The notes: generated by a model from the sequence alone, not told the origin. Positions 35,620 to 50,600 are shown, counted from the stretch's first letter. The stretch is DNA of 64,000 nt from Apteryx mantelli (GCF_036417845.1 NC_089978.1:123782183-123846182); one strand, 5' to 3'. Numbers and translations: made by a program.

Positions 35620-38600
35620 GTAAACCTTCTTTTCTCTATTTCTTTAATCTCATACTATGATTGTGTTTGCGAGTTGCAGCCTGCAGGCTCTTCTTTGCAC
35701 TCTGCTCACCAAACTGCTGCTGGGGAGGGGTTTGCAATTACAGTGCACTGGAGGTAAAGATGTGGGGCTGGTCTTTGAGGGCTTTGAGTAGGACTCTTGC
35801 AAGTACTTTCCTTTAAAATATGTCAAGACACAATTGTGGAAATGAGATGCAATTTGCAGTTCACTGTTTATTCTTCTATCATTTGCTTATCTCCGTTGTA
35901 CGTGGGTGTATCAAAATATTGGTATGCTCAAGTACAAAATAAATGTGTAAGTTTTCACAAGAGTGTTAGACAGAGAGGGAAATATGGTCTCCACTTAACT
36001 GATGAGGAAGCACAGCGCAGAGAAACAAATTTGCCCAAAGTACTTTACTGAATCTGTGGCACAGAGGAAGTGTAATTAGGATGCAGAGATAACACCCAGT
36101 GCCCAAATTACAAGACCAAAGAGACTACTGAATGAAGAGGTAAAGCAGCCTCTCTGGGCTACATTTCTAATTTAGTCTCCCTGCTCCCACAGTAGCTGCT
36201 TGTGATTGCAGTCAGCTGTCCCTGCTGTAGCTGGCTCCCAAACAGACAAGATATTTTCTGTATTTGTATAGAGAAGGCCGAAGCCATGGCCATCTGTGAC
36301 CTGTGTGTAGCACCTTTCACTGGGTGACTTTAGACCATGGGGTTGTGGAGGGAGAGGGAAAAGATATCAGAGGATCTAAGGACTGATAGACCAGAAGGCA
36401 AGTGGGGTGTCTTCTAGATCTATTTTGGGGACTGCCTTAAAATTTTAGGTCCTGGAGCCAGGCAAGTTGAGCCCTCCTCTCACTGCAACACTGGGATGCC
36501 CCAGGATACTGCCTACCAGCACGTCCTCCACACACTTGTCAGGCCTGCAGATTCTGGGTTAATCTAAAAGTGAGAAGAGAGAAACGAAAGCAGGTTCAGA
36601 AAGAGCATTTGCTCACCTTTAGCCAGTGAGGCAGCAACCAGGTGCACTTAAATAAAATGGCCATTTTGTCAATAGTCACTTCTCTCTCTAGCATTTCCGA
36701 GCTGTGTTGCTGACTGTTTAATACCCCGCTCTGCAGACTGTCATCAGGCTCATAGATGAAGCTGTCGAGTTGGTGGATAGCAAAGCAACTTTTCCCATAA
36801 GAATGAATGTAAGAGAGGGCAGGTACATGTGGGGAGTTAAGAAATACATCCACTTTAAACACAAAGGGAAAGCGTGTATAGCGTGGAGGACAGAAAGGCA
36901 GAAGGAGCTGTGGTGGGATTGCCAGCTGCAGGACACACTGACTTTTCAGAAGGGGCTGCCATCCTGACAGAGCTCAGCTGCTTCATCTGTGAGACCGAAC
37001 TCCCCTCTGTTACTCTTGGAATATGAGGCACTCTTGCTGTCTCTTTCTGAACTGGTACCTTATCATTGCCTTCATCCCCATCCTCCTCAGATGAGCCAAG
37101 ATCAATCAAGGGTGAAGGATGGAAAAATGGGGTAATGGTCAGGAATTTAGTGTCACAGAAAAATTGCTTTTCTACCCATTGTACTGCTAATCATCATACT
37201 TTTCAGGAATACATCCTCAAGGGACAGCAGGGTATGGTTAAGCAGCCAATATGAGAGAAAGCATTTACTCCTACTGTTTTCTTCCATGTCTCCACTCAGT
37301 AAAGTTCAGGGCTCACAGATACCAGGCCAAAGAGGGATGGCCAGCTGGGTTACTGCAAGCTAAGGGGTTTGGGATGGCCATCCTTCCACCAGCAAGGGCT
37401 GGCTATGTCCCACACCAGCACCTCCCCATCCTCCAAGCAGGGACGGGGCCACTCACCTCCACTGCCAAGGTCTTTTGCAAACTATCAAACACTTGGCCAT
37501 TGAGCAGAGACTGTGATCCTTGAACATCTCCTGGAGGGCCTTAACACAGCCCCTCTTCCAGTCCCTATATATACTCTTTTCTGGTGTTTCTTACCTAGGT
37601 CTGCTGAAAGTTTCAGCACTCTGTGTCTTTGTAACTTGGAGCTAAGCTGTGGTTACAGCAGGCAGATCCTGGAAACACTGAGCCTCCTGCAGCAGAATGG
37701 AAAATTCAGTTGTGGTCATAGGCAGAATTCAAGCAAAATCCTGATCTGCAGATTAGCTTCCAAGCCAAAAAAAAAAAAAAAAAAAAAAAAAGAAAAGGCA
37801 CCCAAGTTCAGAAATGTATGCTGATCACTAGACTCCAAGCATTTGCAAAGGTATGTCAGATATTGAGAGGATCAACCAAGCTAGGGAAAGACGTTAGGCA
37901 AACAGAACCAAACCTGGTACATTTGAGACCAGCATAGATTTTTACCCAAAATAAAAATTAATGTGTTAAAGTGTTAAAGAACACTTTAAGATGCAAGATT
38001 TGCAACCTGAATTCACGCCAGCTTTTTGTAGCGATTTACAGATTTGTTGTGTTTGAGTTTCTATTAAGTATAATGATTGCATTTCTTTTACCATACAGCC
38101 TGGATTATTTTGTTTCCTTTTCTGACATTGTTAATGGCACTCTGTTTTTATAAGTTTAATTACATTGTTTATCCTTCATTCCTGAGACTAACAACCCCAA
38201 TTTTTTAAGGTATACTTTTAGAAAAAACAAACATCAATCAAACACTTTTCAATACGTTTCTGATGCCTTTTATATGGTTAAGCTGGGAATAAAGTGGCAA
38301 CAGACTAGCCTCTCGGGGCAGGAGAAACAAACAGTGTATGTTACCAATGAGGTAAAATAAGGGGATCTCCTCTTTCCATACATTTACTTTTTGTCCTGTA
38401 CCCTTTTTACAGCTTTTTCTTCTCCCTGGGGATTTTGGCAGAAATACAGGCTCTAGTCCTGAAAAGTGCTATTAATGAAGTACTTTTAGTTAAGTACATA
38501 TGTGATGAGTGGTCAATGGAGAGCTGACTGGGAGTATCACAGTATGTGATCTTAAATAGTAGTTATGATTGTACAGATAAGGGGTCATTATCCCTCTGTG

Positions 38601-41600
38601 ACATTATGCAGAACATGCAGGCACTCTACATTGCTAAATAGATAATAATCTTTCATTTGCAAGCCACAAAACTTAATGGAAGTATGTGGTTGCCTGTATA
38701 ACCCACATGAATTCAGAATTAATTTGGTCATCTGGGCTTTTGCTTACATTCGGTTTCCCTCAGTATTATAGACTCCTCAGATTTGTAGGCCAAAGTTTGA
38801 TTTCCTTTGCTTTTGTGCTCTTCTCTGGTTGTTACTTTCTAATAAAGGGGTCATTATCACAGTGAGTGGTGGAGTATATAAAACTTTTTGATAGAATTGT
38901 TTACCTTTTTCTTAATAGTACCTTTTATATGAAAATGCTGTAGAGCTAGATGGCTAGCAAACTTGAACCTTCTCCTGTCCTTCCCCCAGCTGACTCTTTT
39001 ATAGACATATGATACGATTTTTTGCTTGTCTAACTTTTTGTGGGTAGACAATATCAGGGTTTAAGAGCGTGGGTTTTTTCCAGTTTAAAATTTTTATAAC
39101 TTCTATTGCTGACACATATTTAAAAGCAAGGGGAATGGTTGACAGTTGATCTAAATCTAAAGAAACTAATTTTGGAAAACTTTAGTTATTTAATCAGACC
39201 CTCTACTCTCAGCATAAGATATTTTGTTCTCATGTAGGCTTCTGTTTTCTCATGAATAGGCATCGGCTCAGAAAGCTGTGTTAAAGTGTTAGGTCTCAGA
39301 TTAATCTACAATATCAATTATAGCAGCTTAATGCTTCCTGAGTTAAGTCAAGGCCACTGATGCTTAGAGGCAGTCTATCATGGAGTAAGACGATAAGACA
39401 TTCTTAAAAGGTACATGGGCTTTCTCCTCTATGTTTAAAAAATAGCCAGTTTAAAAACCTCTCACAGGCAAAGTGAGGAATCTTAACCTCACCGGAAGCC
39501 AATGGGACTTATGTAAAAAAAACAACAGTAGTGGATTGCATTTCACCTCCTTGTTAACCTTGTTGCTTCCAGTTGAGGTCTGTTACAGGCATCTTTCCCC
39601 TACCTTTAAAAAGGATTCAATGGATTTCCATTCAAAAAAACCCCAAACTGTCAGTAAGCTGGCAGTGGCAAAAAAGGATTGTGGTAGTGCGGCAGTTTTT
39701 TCCCCATTTGTGATTGACTGAAAGCCTCAGCAAAGCCTGATCACTCGGGTCATCCATACAAGCACCAACAGGAATTCAACTGCAAGCCAACCTTTAGCGT
39801 TGCCTGGACTTCTTCAGGTTGGAGATAATAAAGGAGCTCAGCTCCCCGCTGGTGGAAGTGGCTCTGTTCAGTGGGCATATGACAGGCAGGGGAACATCCC
39901 TACAGCACGACTCAGTGTCATGTAGAGATACTTAGGATCCCTCTGGTCTTGGCAGCAGCCAGACCAGGTTAGCTCAGAGCATTGCCCTAACCTACCAAGC
40001 TGTAAGGGCAGTGCCACCCTGGCTGCGGGGCTGTGGGGCCTCAGTCATCTTGCGTGTTTGTATATGCTAAATCACTGCGCTGCATAGGTACTCAAAGCCC
40101 CTGGCTCAAAGGGGGGGCACCTGTTCAATGGATGAAAGCTATTTCCAGTCAGTACTCACTTCTCTTGGGGTTTGGTGATACTGCCTATGTCCTAATTCTC
40201 TTTTAGAAAAACTTTCTTCTCAGGAACGTACTTCATAAAAGCTAACTGTTGCTTGTGTGTGTGTTTGTGCAGACTGCCTCATATTCCAAAGGCAAGTCAA
40301 AGGCATGAAGTATGCAGCATGTTTTTAGTTTTTCCAAGTTTATTAAAAACAAAGGTGCTAAGTCAAAGCTTTTCATCCCTTCCTTGATCTCTGTGGAAAG
40401 CTTTGCTAAAAAGTAAATAAATAAATAAGTAATTGTGCTATTGAGTTTGAAAGTTGCTCTTCATCATTATTAGCTCCACTGAAAAAGAAAAATGCTGAAC
40501 ATTCAGAACTGTAATTGCACAGTAAACTTTTCCTGAGTTATCACTAGGAGTGCAGGAGTTAGCATTTAAGCAACCGTTTTACTCATGACTCGTACATTAA
40601 TACTAGCAAGCATTATTTATACAAGGGCAACAGCAATGTAATAAATGGTGGGTTTATCTTTTGTCACAGCTTTCCAAGGAAAGTCTTCAAAAATAATGTT
40701 CTCATTAAAATACAAGTGCAACAGAGGTCATTTTTAAGAGAGTCCTTTTATTAGGTTGTTTTAGGGGAAAGTGATTTCAGTCTTCTCCCCTCTTAAGCTA
40801 TTTGTAACACAACAGTGAGAAAGCTCCAACCAAATACAACAGTTCAGCAAATAAAAGCACACTGACCTCCTCCTGCTTTTTTATTCCTTCTGCATCTCAG
40901 TCCGTGTATTACTGTCATGCAGTCCTTGTTCATGCAGCATGCTGATGAATTTCAGAGATGAAAAAGTTATGTTTATCTAAAATATTTAAGTGCTTACCAA
41001 ATATGATGATGTATATTTGCTTTTCTGTGCGAATATGTAATATGTATTTCTGGCAGATTTTTATATTATTCAAGACTGAGGTTACACCAGTGCTAAAGGA
41101 GAGAGCATTTCTAGAAGAAGAATGCCTGGTATACCAATAATACATTGGTAGTGGTAGTTGTTGTTAAATGTAACTAAGGAAAAACATCCTATAGCTAACA
41201 CTGCTACTAATTCATACTTATTCTAAAAAGTCTTCTCACTTTAAATCAAAAACCTAGATCATGATACTATAACAGTTTATTTCTGTTTATTGTAACTAGA
41301 AAACATATACTGAAATCTTAAAAGTAACTAACTTTGGGGCTTTCTATTGATGAGATTTATTGTGACATTAAAAGTTATCTGGAAGACTTAGGTCATTTAA
41401 TCAATGTATTGTCATCCACCTTCAATAGCTTGTAGTTAGGCTTGCCACTCCTAAATGTAATAATTGAATAATGCAAGGATTGATTGGTTGGGTTCTTGTG
41501 ACCTGTGAAGAACAAAATTCACAGTTATTTAACATGTGAAACAATGTACTGGAAATGGGATGCTACCATTGTAGTTCTCTTATTGCTTATTTTGGCATTA

Positions 41601-44600
41601 ATTGAAACTAGCCACAGGAATAAGTGTCTGTCACTTTGTAGGAAAATAATTGGATTTTAAAAGGTAGGATAAACTGTGAAAAGTAAAGAAGATTAATAGG
41701 ATTTTGGTATGTAGCACTAGAGGAAAATTATGCAAGTCCAAGGGATTTTCTGCTAGGTCTTTGTAAAGCACTGGCTAGTCTCAGTAGAGAACAGTATTTT
41801 TTGCTACACTTCTTGAGTAGAGAGAGAAAGTTGGTAGATGCAGAAAAATGGACACTCCACAGCGAAGAGTTTAAGAAATCTTTAGATGAGGAACCACCTA
41901 TTGATGTCAATCTTTGGTCATCTTTCTAGTTTGTGCTTTTTCATTTAGTATTTAAAGTAGCTCTGTGATAAACTAGAGTTGCAGACTAGACTATTAAAAA
42001 ATAGATTTAAAAAAGAATCCATTTACAATCTTAGGAAGAAAGCTCAAACAGGCTGCTGGATGTAGAATAGATAATAAAGTAAGCAAAAATGGGTTACTTA
42101 AATAGAACTTAATTGTGTGAGAAATGACTATGCAGTAATGTAATCTAAATCTCAAATTATGTCTCTTTTTTTCTTCTGAAGAATAAGAGTTTCCCTTCAC
42201 TCCTTGTACTTTATACAATGCTGACAGGTGAAGTATTGGAAAGTAGATCACCATTCCCTTTTCTCCTCATCCCCCTTCCTCCCCCACTGTCCTTCTGTGT
42301 CTTTATAGTTTTGATTTTCAGGCAGACTTATCATCTGATTCTGTAGTCTGACTATAAATAGGTGTTACCCTTTCTTGTTATAGCAACATGAGAAGGATTA
42401 GCCATGTATCTTTTCAAGAGTATTGTAGTAGAAGGACATATTCATCATTTCACCATGAAATTCTCTATAAAACCAGTGGTCATGCCTCATATTCCAAGAA
42501 AAGCATACAAATGCTCACAAAATGAATCAATATTGTTCATAGATGTTTTGATGATTAATGTAACTCTTCATTTGGCTTTCAGTTGTTTTCTCCCCTCCTC
42601 TTTTTCCCTCAATTGACAAATTGCAAGAGACAGAGGAATATTATTTCCACTGATGTGAGACCGTTAATTCTAAATCTGTGCTAAAGATTCTACTCAAGAC
42701 ATTATTTTGTTCAAGACCGGCATGGCCCATGGCTATCACTAAGCGACAGCAGCCTTCCATGTTCTTATGAATGCATAGTAAGCTCTTAAAGGAGTAAATA
42801 AAATGACTGCTAGTGAACAATACTTCAAACACTACCTTGAACCTAAAAATTAAGGGTTTCCTCCTCTTGTGGGATGAGTTAGAATGGTTCAGGGTGTCTT
42901 TGCTGTCTCTCCTTCTCTAGAAACTCTTTTCGCTCTCCTGTTGGCACTTTCTTTCTCAGATCGTCTTGCTCTGACATGTGCTCAGGACTGGATTTAGCTG
43001 CTGTGATATGAACTGGCAGGCTGCCTGAGAAACTGCCAGAGCTGTCGGCCGCTCCTTTACACCTCTGGGGGCATTACCAGCGTTGGCAGTGATAGCACTG
43101 GGTGCAATAGGTAATATCTGGCCAAAGCAAGGAGAAGGAGAGAGGATGATAATTCTAGGAATATCTTCCCAGGGTTTTCCAAACAACTTTCCTTTTTTGT
43201 ATGCTAAGTCTTCAAATAGTTGTGCAAAGGTAAGCTCAGTTGCATGCGTAATTTTGGGGATGTCTCAGGCTGGAATGACTCTCTGGCCAAGTACACTTTT
43301 CCTAGCTTACTCTAGCCAGTGAGCTTAAGCAAAGCAGTGAGGTTGTAGCAGCAGCATATGCACTAGAAACCAGGCTATGGGGCCAAAAGCCATGTACTGT
43401 GGTTGGCAAGACATGCTAGGTTTTATGCTATTCCTTCTGCACTTCTTCAGTTATTTGTGTTGCCCCAGGACACACAGACAGCACATGCTACCACCTTGCC
43501 CAGAGAAGTATCACTCTTGTCTTTTCTGGTTTTGAACCCCTTTTCACTCTCACAGTCACCCCTAATTGAGTCTGCACACCGGGAAGTATTCATAAAACAT
43601 CTTTTCTTTTTTCTTTTCTTTTCTTTTCTCTTTTCTTTTCTTTTCTTTTCTTTTCTTTTCTTTTCTTTTCTTTTCTTTTCTTTTCTTTTCTTTTCTTTTC
43701 TTTTCTTTTCTTTTCTTTTCCTGAAAGTCGTAGTTATTGCGTTGCAGAGCCAGCAATAAAAGCCTGTGTGTCAAAAAGTTAAACAGCTTCTAAACTGAGA
43801 GCTAGATGAAAATAAGAAAAAGATGTCTCTTAGCCAGAAATAACCCTTCTGTCAGAAGTCAGAAGTGCTTATTTCTTGAAACACTACTTGTTTTTTCTAA
43901 TTGGCATGTATATGTACATGTTCTTTCCCCATTACTTTTGGACCCAATCCAACAAAAGCAACAAAAGCAACAAAACCAGACCATTTGCTTCTCCTTAATC
44001 TGGAGTAATGTTGCATAAAATTATCTCAAATATAAAGTAACCAGCCTGATTGCTGTAAATAAGGAAGATGATAGTAAATTATGGTTTGCTGTGTTTGAGG
44101 TGGCGTAGCTATATCATTTTTGGCAGTATGTTTAAGTGCCTTTTAAACGTACTGTACCTTTATAAAAATATTCCATGGAAGTAACAGAAAATAACTTTTG
44201 TTCTATGAATATTTTTAATCTGGTTCCATGGAACACTACTCTATTAATTTATAGAATGTTATAAAGAAGGTCTTTGTTCTACTTCTTAACTACCTCCAGT
44301 TTTGTTTTTGTTTTTTTTAATCCAATTTATGTATTCATTCCAAAAAGGCTATAGGAAACTATTACTTTGTAAGGACTTTCCCATAATGGTAGGTGCAATT
44401 TCACAGTCTTAATTTTGTTTTCCAATGGTATGGCATAGGGCTTACCACTGTGATAGTACTAACTTATGCTATAATAACATGTCATTACCAGCTAAAAGCC
44501 TATTTTAACCTTAACATAAAATTGTCACTCCCAGGGCACCCTGTGGCATGCCCCTGTCTCATGCAGGAGTCACTGCCTTAGGGTCTGTGCACAACGTGGG

Positions 44601-47600
44601 AGTGATGGGCAATTGCTGCCCTGGGCAGTGGGTCCAGCACACAGCTGAGCGACCAATATTATACCTCAAATTGAAGCAATGGCACTTTTTCAGCAATGTG
44701 GACAGGGTGGGGGGTTTCTTTGAAAATTTCATCTAAGTAAAAACAAATTAGCATGCACTCTGCAGCTTTCACTAAGCTTAAAAAATGCTTGGAGTACATG
44801 ACTACAACTACTAGCTAATGCTGTAATTTTGTTTCATTATGTGAAGATTAACAATTGTACAATTAAGCATAATTACTTTGTACAATTATCATTGTACAAT
44901 TAAGCATAATTACTTTTAAATATTATTTTTTGTTAAATTATGATATAGATAAAGGAGAAAGTAATTTTAGTTGGAAATAGCTAAGGAATCTGTTTCTTTC
45001 TTTACAGAAAATTTATGTATTTTTAAAAAGTGCAACTGTCACCTTGAGAATGTTTTTTCTATTTATTGCCATACTCATTATTGGTAGAGTAATTAAAGGC
45101 CACACCTGGCTTACATTTTCTTCTGTTTTCCCTTTATCACTCAAGTGTTGCTTTAATATGTCCAGAAGTATGCAATTGTGAATAACACATACTTTGGTGA
45201 TAATAGAAAATGAACCAAACTTTGGAAATGATAAGAATTGCATAGAAATGCAACAGAAGTCGAACATCTAGTTTAACTAATTTAGTCACAAAGTTATGTA
45301 GTGACACTAAATTGATAATTGCTTTCCTGTGACAAGACATGATCTATCATCTTCCATTTTTTATGGAAATAAAAATGTCAGTGCCTGTTAAGTAAAGAAA
45401 TGAGTGTACTAACTTTTTCCTTTCTTGAGGTTCTTTATCTGATAAGGTCTAGTGAAAAGGTAATACAGAGTAGTTGAGGGAATGATAGCAAATGTGCTTA
45501 ACTTTTGGGAGGATTCTTGTACACATCCCTTGAGACATTGATTCATAAACACACAATGTAGGAACACCTGAGACAGTCATCCAAATAGACTATCTTTGCC
45601 ACTAGAGGACGTGTATCTCTTTAAAGCACTTTTTCTATAGGCTTGTCCTGATTCATTCTTGGGTTCGTCAAGCAAGCAAAATTTGCTTGAATTTTCAGCA
45701 AGAAAAATTTTGCTGAGAAAATATAAGACTATGTGGTCATGGCTACGGTTTTTAGTTTTCTTTCTCTTGCCAACTGCTTTGTTTTAAAAGGAGAAAGGGG
45801 CTCCAAAAAGCACAGGCAAAGACTCATAATTAAAGGTTGAGAAAGATGAACTTCACCATGCAGGAGGTGATGGACTGGGTCCTTGAGAGATGTTTGCCTT
45901 CTCTACAGCCCTCTTGGGCACTGCTCTGTCATGCAGCAGGCTGAGCACAGCTCCCAGCCCAACATCTCATCTCCCTGCTTTTTCAGAAATCTTGAAAGAA
46001 AATGGTAAGTAATGGCAAGGTGGTGGTGGTGGAAAGGGAGCTGTTAATTTTTTAAAAAATAAAATTGTTTATTGTCTTAGCACTTAGGATTTCAACAGGT
46101 CTTATCAGGTGGCCTATGAACCTATCAGCTAGGGAGTATAGCTGGCTCTACATTTCCAATTCCTCTAACACAAAACTCCTGATATTTTCTAAGTTCCCAA
46201 TACTTGCAGGTCCTCTTCATTGGGGTGAAGCAGAACCTCGCGTAACAGCCTGGTCAACGTAGCCTTGTCTCTTTATGTAACGGCGGGTATGCAACTTTCA
46301 CGTAATCACTTAATAATTTGTTGCTCCTAATTTTCTGCTTCTTTCTTCATCCTTATCTAATAACCATTGTTTGCCAACAGTTCCCCCCCAGTATAAATGC
46401 CAGCTTTCTTCACCTAGGACACTGGTGTTTCTGGCCACAGACTGTGTGAGTTCTGGAGTTCTCTTTAAAGTCCACAACTCTAATATCAGATCCAAGGGAT
46501 GTGTCAAAGTAAGAGAATCACACATAGCTCTGTATTTAAGAATGTGGACACAGCTTTTGTGGAATAGCTAAAAGTCTTCAGAAGTAAACAGAAAGCAAAG
46601 AAATGGGGGAAGATGAAATGGAGTGAAATGCATCCTCCGTTAGTTTGCCCAGGGCAGAGAAAGCAGTGCTGCATTCAAAGTGGGGGCTGGATAGAAAGAG
46701 AGAAGCACGTAAGATCAGCTATAAATTGCATACAGTTTTTCTGAGCTGCTGTAATCTGCTGTTTGACCTGAGCCAATATTATAACCTCTTCCTTCTGCTT
46801 TATTAGGCTTAAGTAGTATTTTAAAAGACTAGGGGCGGGGAGAGAAGGTGGCTTAATGTTCCAAGCGTTAGGTCTGAAATACCTAGACTGTCTGTATTTG
46901 CACACTTGTTAATCCTGATAAGGTTTGCTGAACTATTTATTCTCCTGGTGCCAGGTTGAGTTCTGTGAAGTTTAGAGAAGTTTCAGAAGCAAGTGTAAAA
47001 CCAAGACGCTGCTTATTTTGCATAGATTCTTAATAAAAGTCCACAGCACTCCTAGTAAAACCATGAGTTCACTACTCGTAGGGTTTTGTGGAGACAGAAA
47101 TTGGCCCTTTCTGTACACATAGCTGTTGTGCTTTGCAGTAGACAGCTGGCTCCATCGTGGCTATCTCAGCGGTGCTGCGTTGACACTGTTAGGAAGCTGT
47201 GTTCAGGTCAGCGTTGCACAGCTACAGTGCAGCGCTCTGATCGTTCTGGCTGAGCCTTGACTTACTGAACTGTTTAAGGTCAGTTGTGCATTCACAGCTT
47301 TTCAGTCAATTATTTTTTTATCTGTATTCAAATAATTTGAAGTTGAAAAGAGTTTTCTAAGGACCCATGAAGATTAGCAACACTGTTCTAGGTACTGAAG
47401 GATAATGTTCTTCTTATGCTTCCAAGGCCTGAGTATTAATTATTGTTGCATAATGCTACAGCTCCTTCACCTGCTTTTCCTTCATGGGCCACAGATCTCT
47501 GTCCCGACTGTATAACAGTGAGCAGCCTCCAGCAATTGCACATAACCTGACACTCTGAAGCAATAATATCTCATAAAAGGATAAAATTAAATTGCCCTGT

Positions 47601-50600
47601 TCTCAGGAGATCCAACAACTAATGTGCAGCCCCTTTTTTACGTACTGCTTTGCCCTTGTCCAGCTGCATGGACATCTCAATGTATCTGACACAAAGCAGA
47701 TGGCACTTGGAAAACTACTTCTTTCTAGGTAGGTTTTCTAACTAGTTACATTCAAACATGTAGAGATGCTTCAAATAATTCAGTTTTCAGAAGATAAATC
47801 CTCAGACCTCACCACCATTCTTTTCATTACATGGGCTGTACCATTCTGGTTAGCTCAACCTAGGCAGAAGTGAAAGGAGTCTTTTTACCCCATGTTGTTT
47901 AAAACCAATTTAGTTGCAATTTCTCCACTTGAATCTCTTCCTTTCAAAGCAGACTTTCACAGCTCCAGCTCAATTTTGCCGTAACCTATCAAATATCAGG
48001 AAGCTGAGCTCAGACTCGCAAGTCTTCAGCTGTAATATTTCTTTCTCCAGTCCTAGTGTCACTAAGCTTCTTTTGACTGATTGATTGAGAGATGAGCAGT
48101 GGGAAATGTCTCACAACTTCAGGAGCTTCTGCTAGCAGATGTGAGGGCTGATAACAGAGTGAGACCACTGACCATCTCTTTTGCCTGCATTGAAACCTGT
48201 TCTGAAATTAGTTTCATGCTTACCAGTCACAATGCGCTAAAAAGAAAAGGGACAAATTCTGCTCAGTGTAATCAGAGAGATGTTTACTGACTAGAAGAAC
48301 TTGTTTAATAAATGTACACCTGACACAACTTTATGGCTGTAATTAGCTTAGCAAGTTCAAATGTATTGTTTCCAAAGCTTTTCACCCCAGTGTAAGGGTC
48401 TGTCTGGAGTCAGAGATCTGCATTGTTGCTGTGATATGGCTATGCCTGTGATTGATAGACTTCAACGCAAAAACCTGCAGAAGCACACACCCTCCATGAA
48501 AACTGGTTTGAGAGCAGGAGGTTTGCCTTGGTTGTTTCAGTGACCCAGATGTGTTTATCTGAATTCCCAAAGCTTGTTTTGTGGGTGTTGATTTAAGAAA
48601 AAAAGAATTTCTCTGTCAGTATTCATGAAAATAGCTAGTTTGAGAATGCCATGATAAAGAGTGCTTTAAGGGTGTACTGGAGTATAGCTCTTTTCCTTTT
48701 CTTTTCCTTGGGCTTCCTTTCCTTCTGTAGCTACACAGTGTACAGTCTCACTCATAATGTAGCAAGAGTTAAAGCAAAAGGTCTCTGGATAACAGCAGGC
48801 CTGTTCACTCTTCTTCCTAGATGTGTACGTGTTTCTACAACTGTGACTAGAGTAGCATTAGAAACGCCAAGCACAGCAGATGCTGAGCACTGTGCAGGCC
48901 CCAAAAGGGCAGAGATGGAAGGGCTTATCTTTTCTTCATGAGCAAAAGGAGATGGGGCCAGAGAGGGAACCAGAGACAAGGCTACAACAGGGGGCCAAAG
49001 TCCATCCACGAGACAGGGCCAGAGCAGAGCCCCAGCAGATGTCCGAGGGGTCCATCCAGGAGACAAGTTAGCTACAGCACAGGCCTGAGGTCTATCTGGG
49101 AGACAGGCCAGGGACAGAACTGAGACAGGGTTACCTCGAACATAGCTCAGGCAAGGACTGAGGGCCTCGTCCTGAGCTTAAATGGCCTCCTGGGCCCATG
49201 GCAGGGTGTGGATGGAGGCCCCCGGTGAGGCTGGTCGGGGCCGTTAAGGCCTATGAGTGTCCTCAAGGTCCTGGCAATTAGTTTTATATAATCAGCAAGT
49301 TCTCTCTCCAGTTTTGGAGTCTCCTTTTGTGTTTGTCTTGTTAATCAAACTCTCAGTTTCAAGGGACTTAAAACACACTATTGTCAGTAAAAACAAAACA
49401 AAAACAAGTTACAAATACACAGTATCAAAGGAAACAAACATGTATACAACTGTAATGCAAGTTGATATGTCCTCATGCTTCTAGTCCATCTGATCAAGCT
49501 ATTAGAGACAAAAAAACCCACAAATCTTTTGATTAAATCAACTAAGCTAAGCTGTAAGTCCAGAGAGGTCAGAGAGGGCCAAAATTTTGTGTCTGGCCCT
49601 TGGTGACATGCAAAAGGAGTTTTGAGTATTTTTTGGTGGCTCTCAGGGCTGGTTCCTTGCATCATGAAACTTCCTTCTGACTGCAGGCACCAGGCACTGC
49701 TGTTTGCCAGCGAGGCTGCCAATCTCAGCAGACGCAGAAAAGCAACCAGCTCTGCCTCCCTAAACAGCAGCCCCTCAGGACCGTTTGAGGAGATTTTCCT
49801 CCTCTTTTTCATTATATCTTGAGAGAGTTTCTTGTAACCCTTTCCCAGTTGTACGGGTGGAGAAAGAGCACACTCATTTTCCTCTGGGACTTGTGTGGGA
49901 TTCCACCATAATGTGCTGCAGCTGAGGAAGGGAGGGGCAAGCTCCACATAGGCACGAAAAATGAGCCTAAACACAAACAACATAAATCACGCAAATCTGT
50001 CCTGTGTCCTAAGCTGTCAAATAAACAAGTTTCACCACCATAAACTCCATTTAACAAAAAATGTTACAAACTAGCCTTTTGGAATAACTGTGTAAAACAC
50101 TGCAAGTGAATTCTCTGTATCTTCCGTCACTGGCCATCAGTTCTGCTTATTACTTTTTATGGTAGCCCTTTGCTTGTGACTGACTGACTTCCTAAGGAGC
50201 AACAGATACTCTCCTTTGTCCACTGTACAGTGTGAAGTTTTACAGAGTCTGGAGATACACAAGGACCTACCTACAGACTTGTCTTGTGAAGGGTTATAGA
50301 GCAGCAGATAGGTAAACCAACACTGCAGGATTTTCTTAATAACATCATAATGCAATAACTGCTCAGTATCACAGAACCACAGGATGAGCATCATATGTTA
50401 CTGTTATGAATGTTTTCATCATTTAATGCACTCTTCTGAGGCTCTTGGATGCTACCATAGCAAACAGTATTTTTCTTTACTTGAGAAATCTCTGGATATG
50501 TGTAACAAAATTACTACAGCCTTCTACATCAAATAAAAGTTTTCTTTTCTATCTATAATACATGCTTTTGGGTGGTGACAGGAAAAAAAAATCATTATTT

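Noticed and set aside
43403..43774. Phe/Leu- and Lys/Arg/Glu-rich frames on the two strands
   Set aside because: Direct translation of the TTTTC microsatellite.
49384..49983. 199-codon minus-strand frame as a separate gene
   Set aside because: No recognised domain, no supported start or splice structure and an overlapping frame in another phase. Kept only as part of a low-interest finding.
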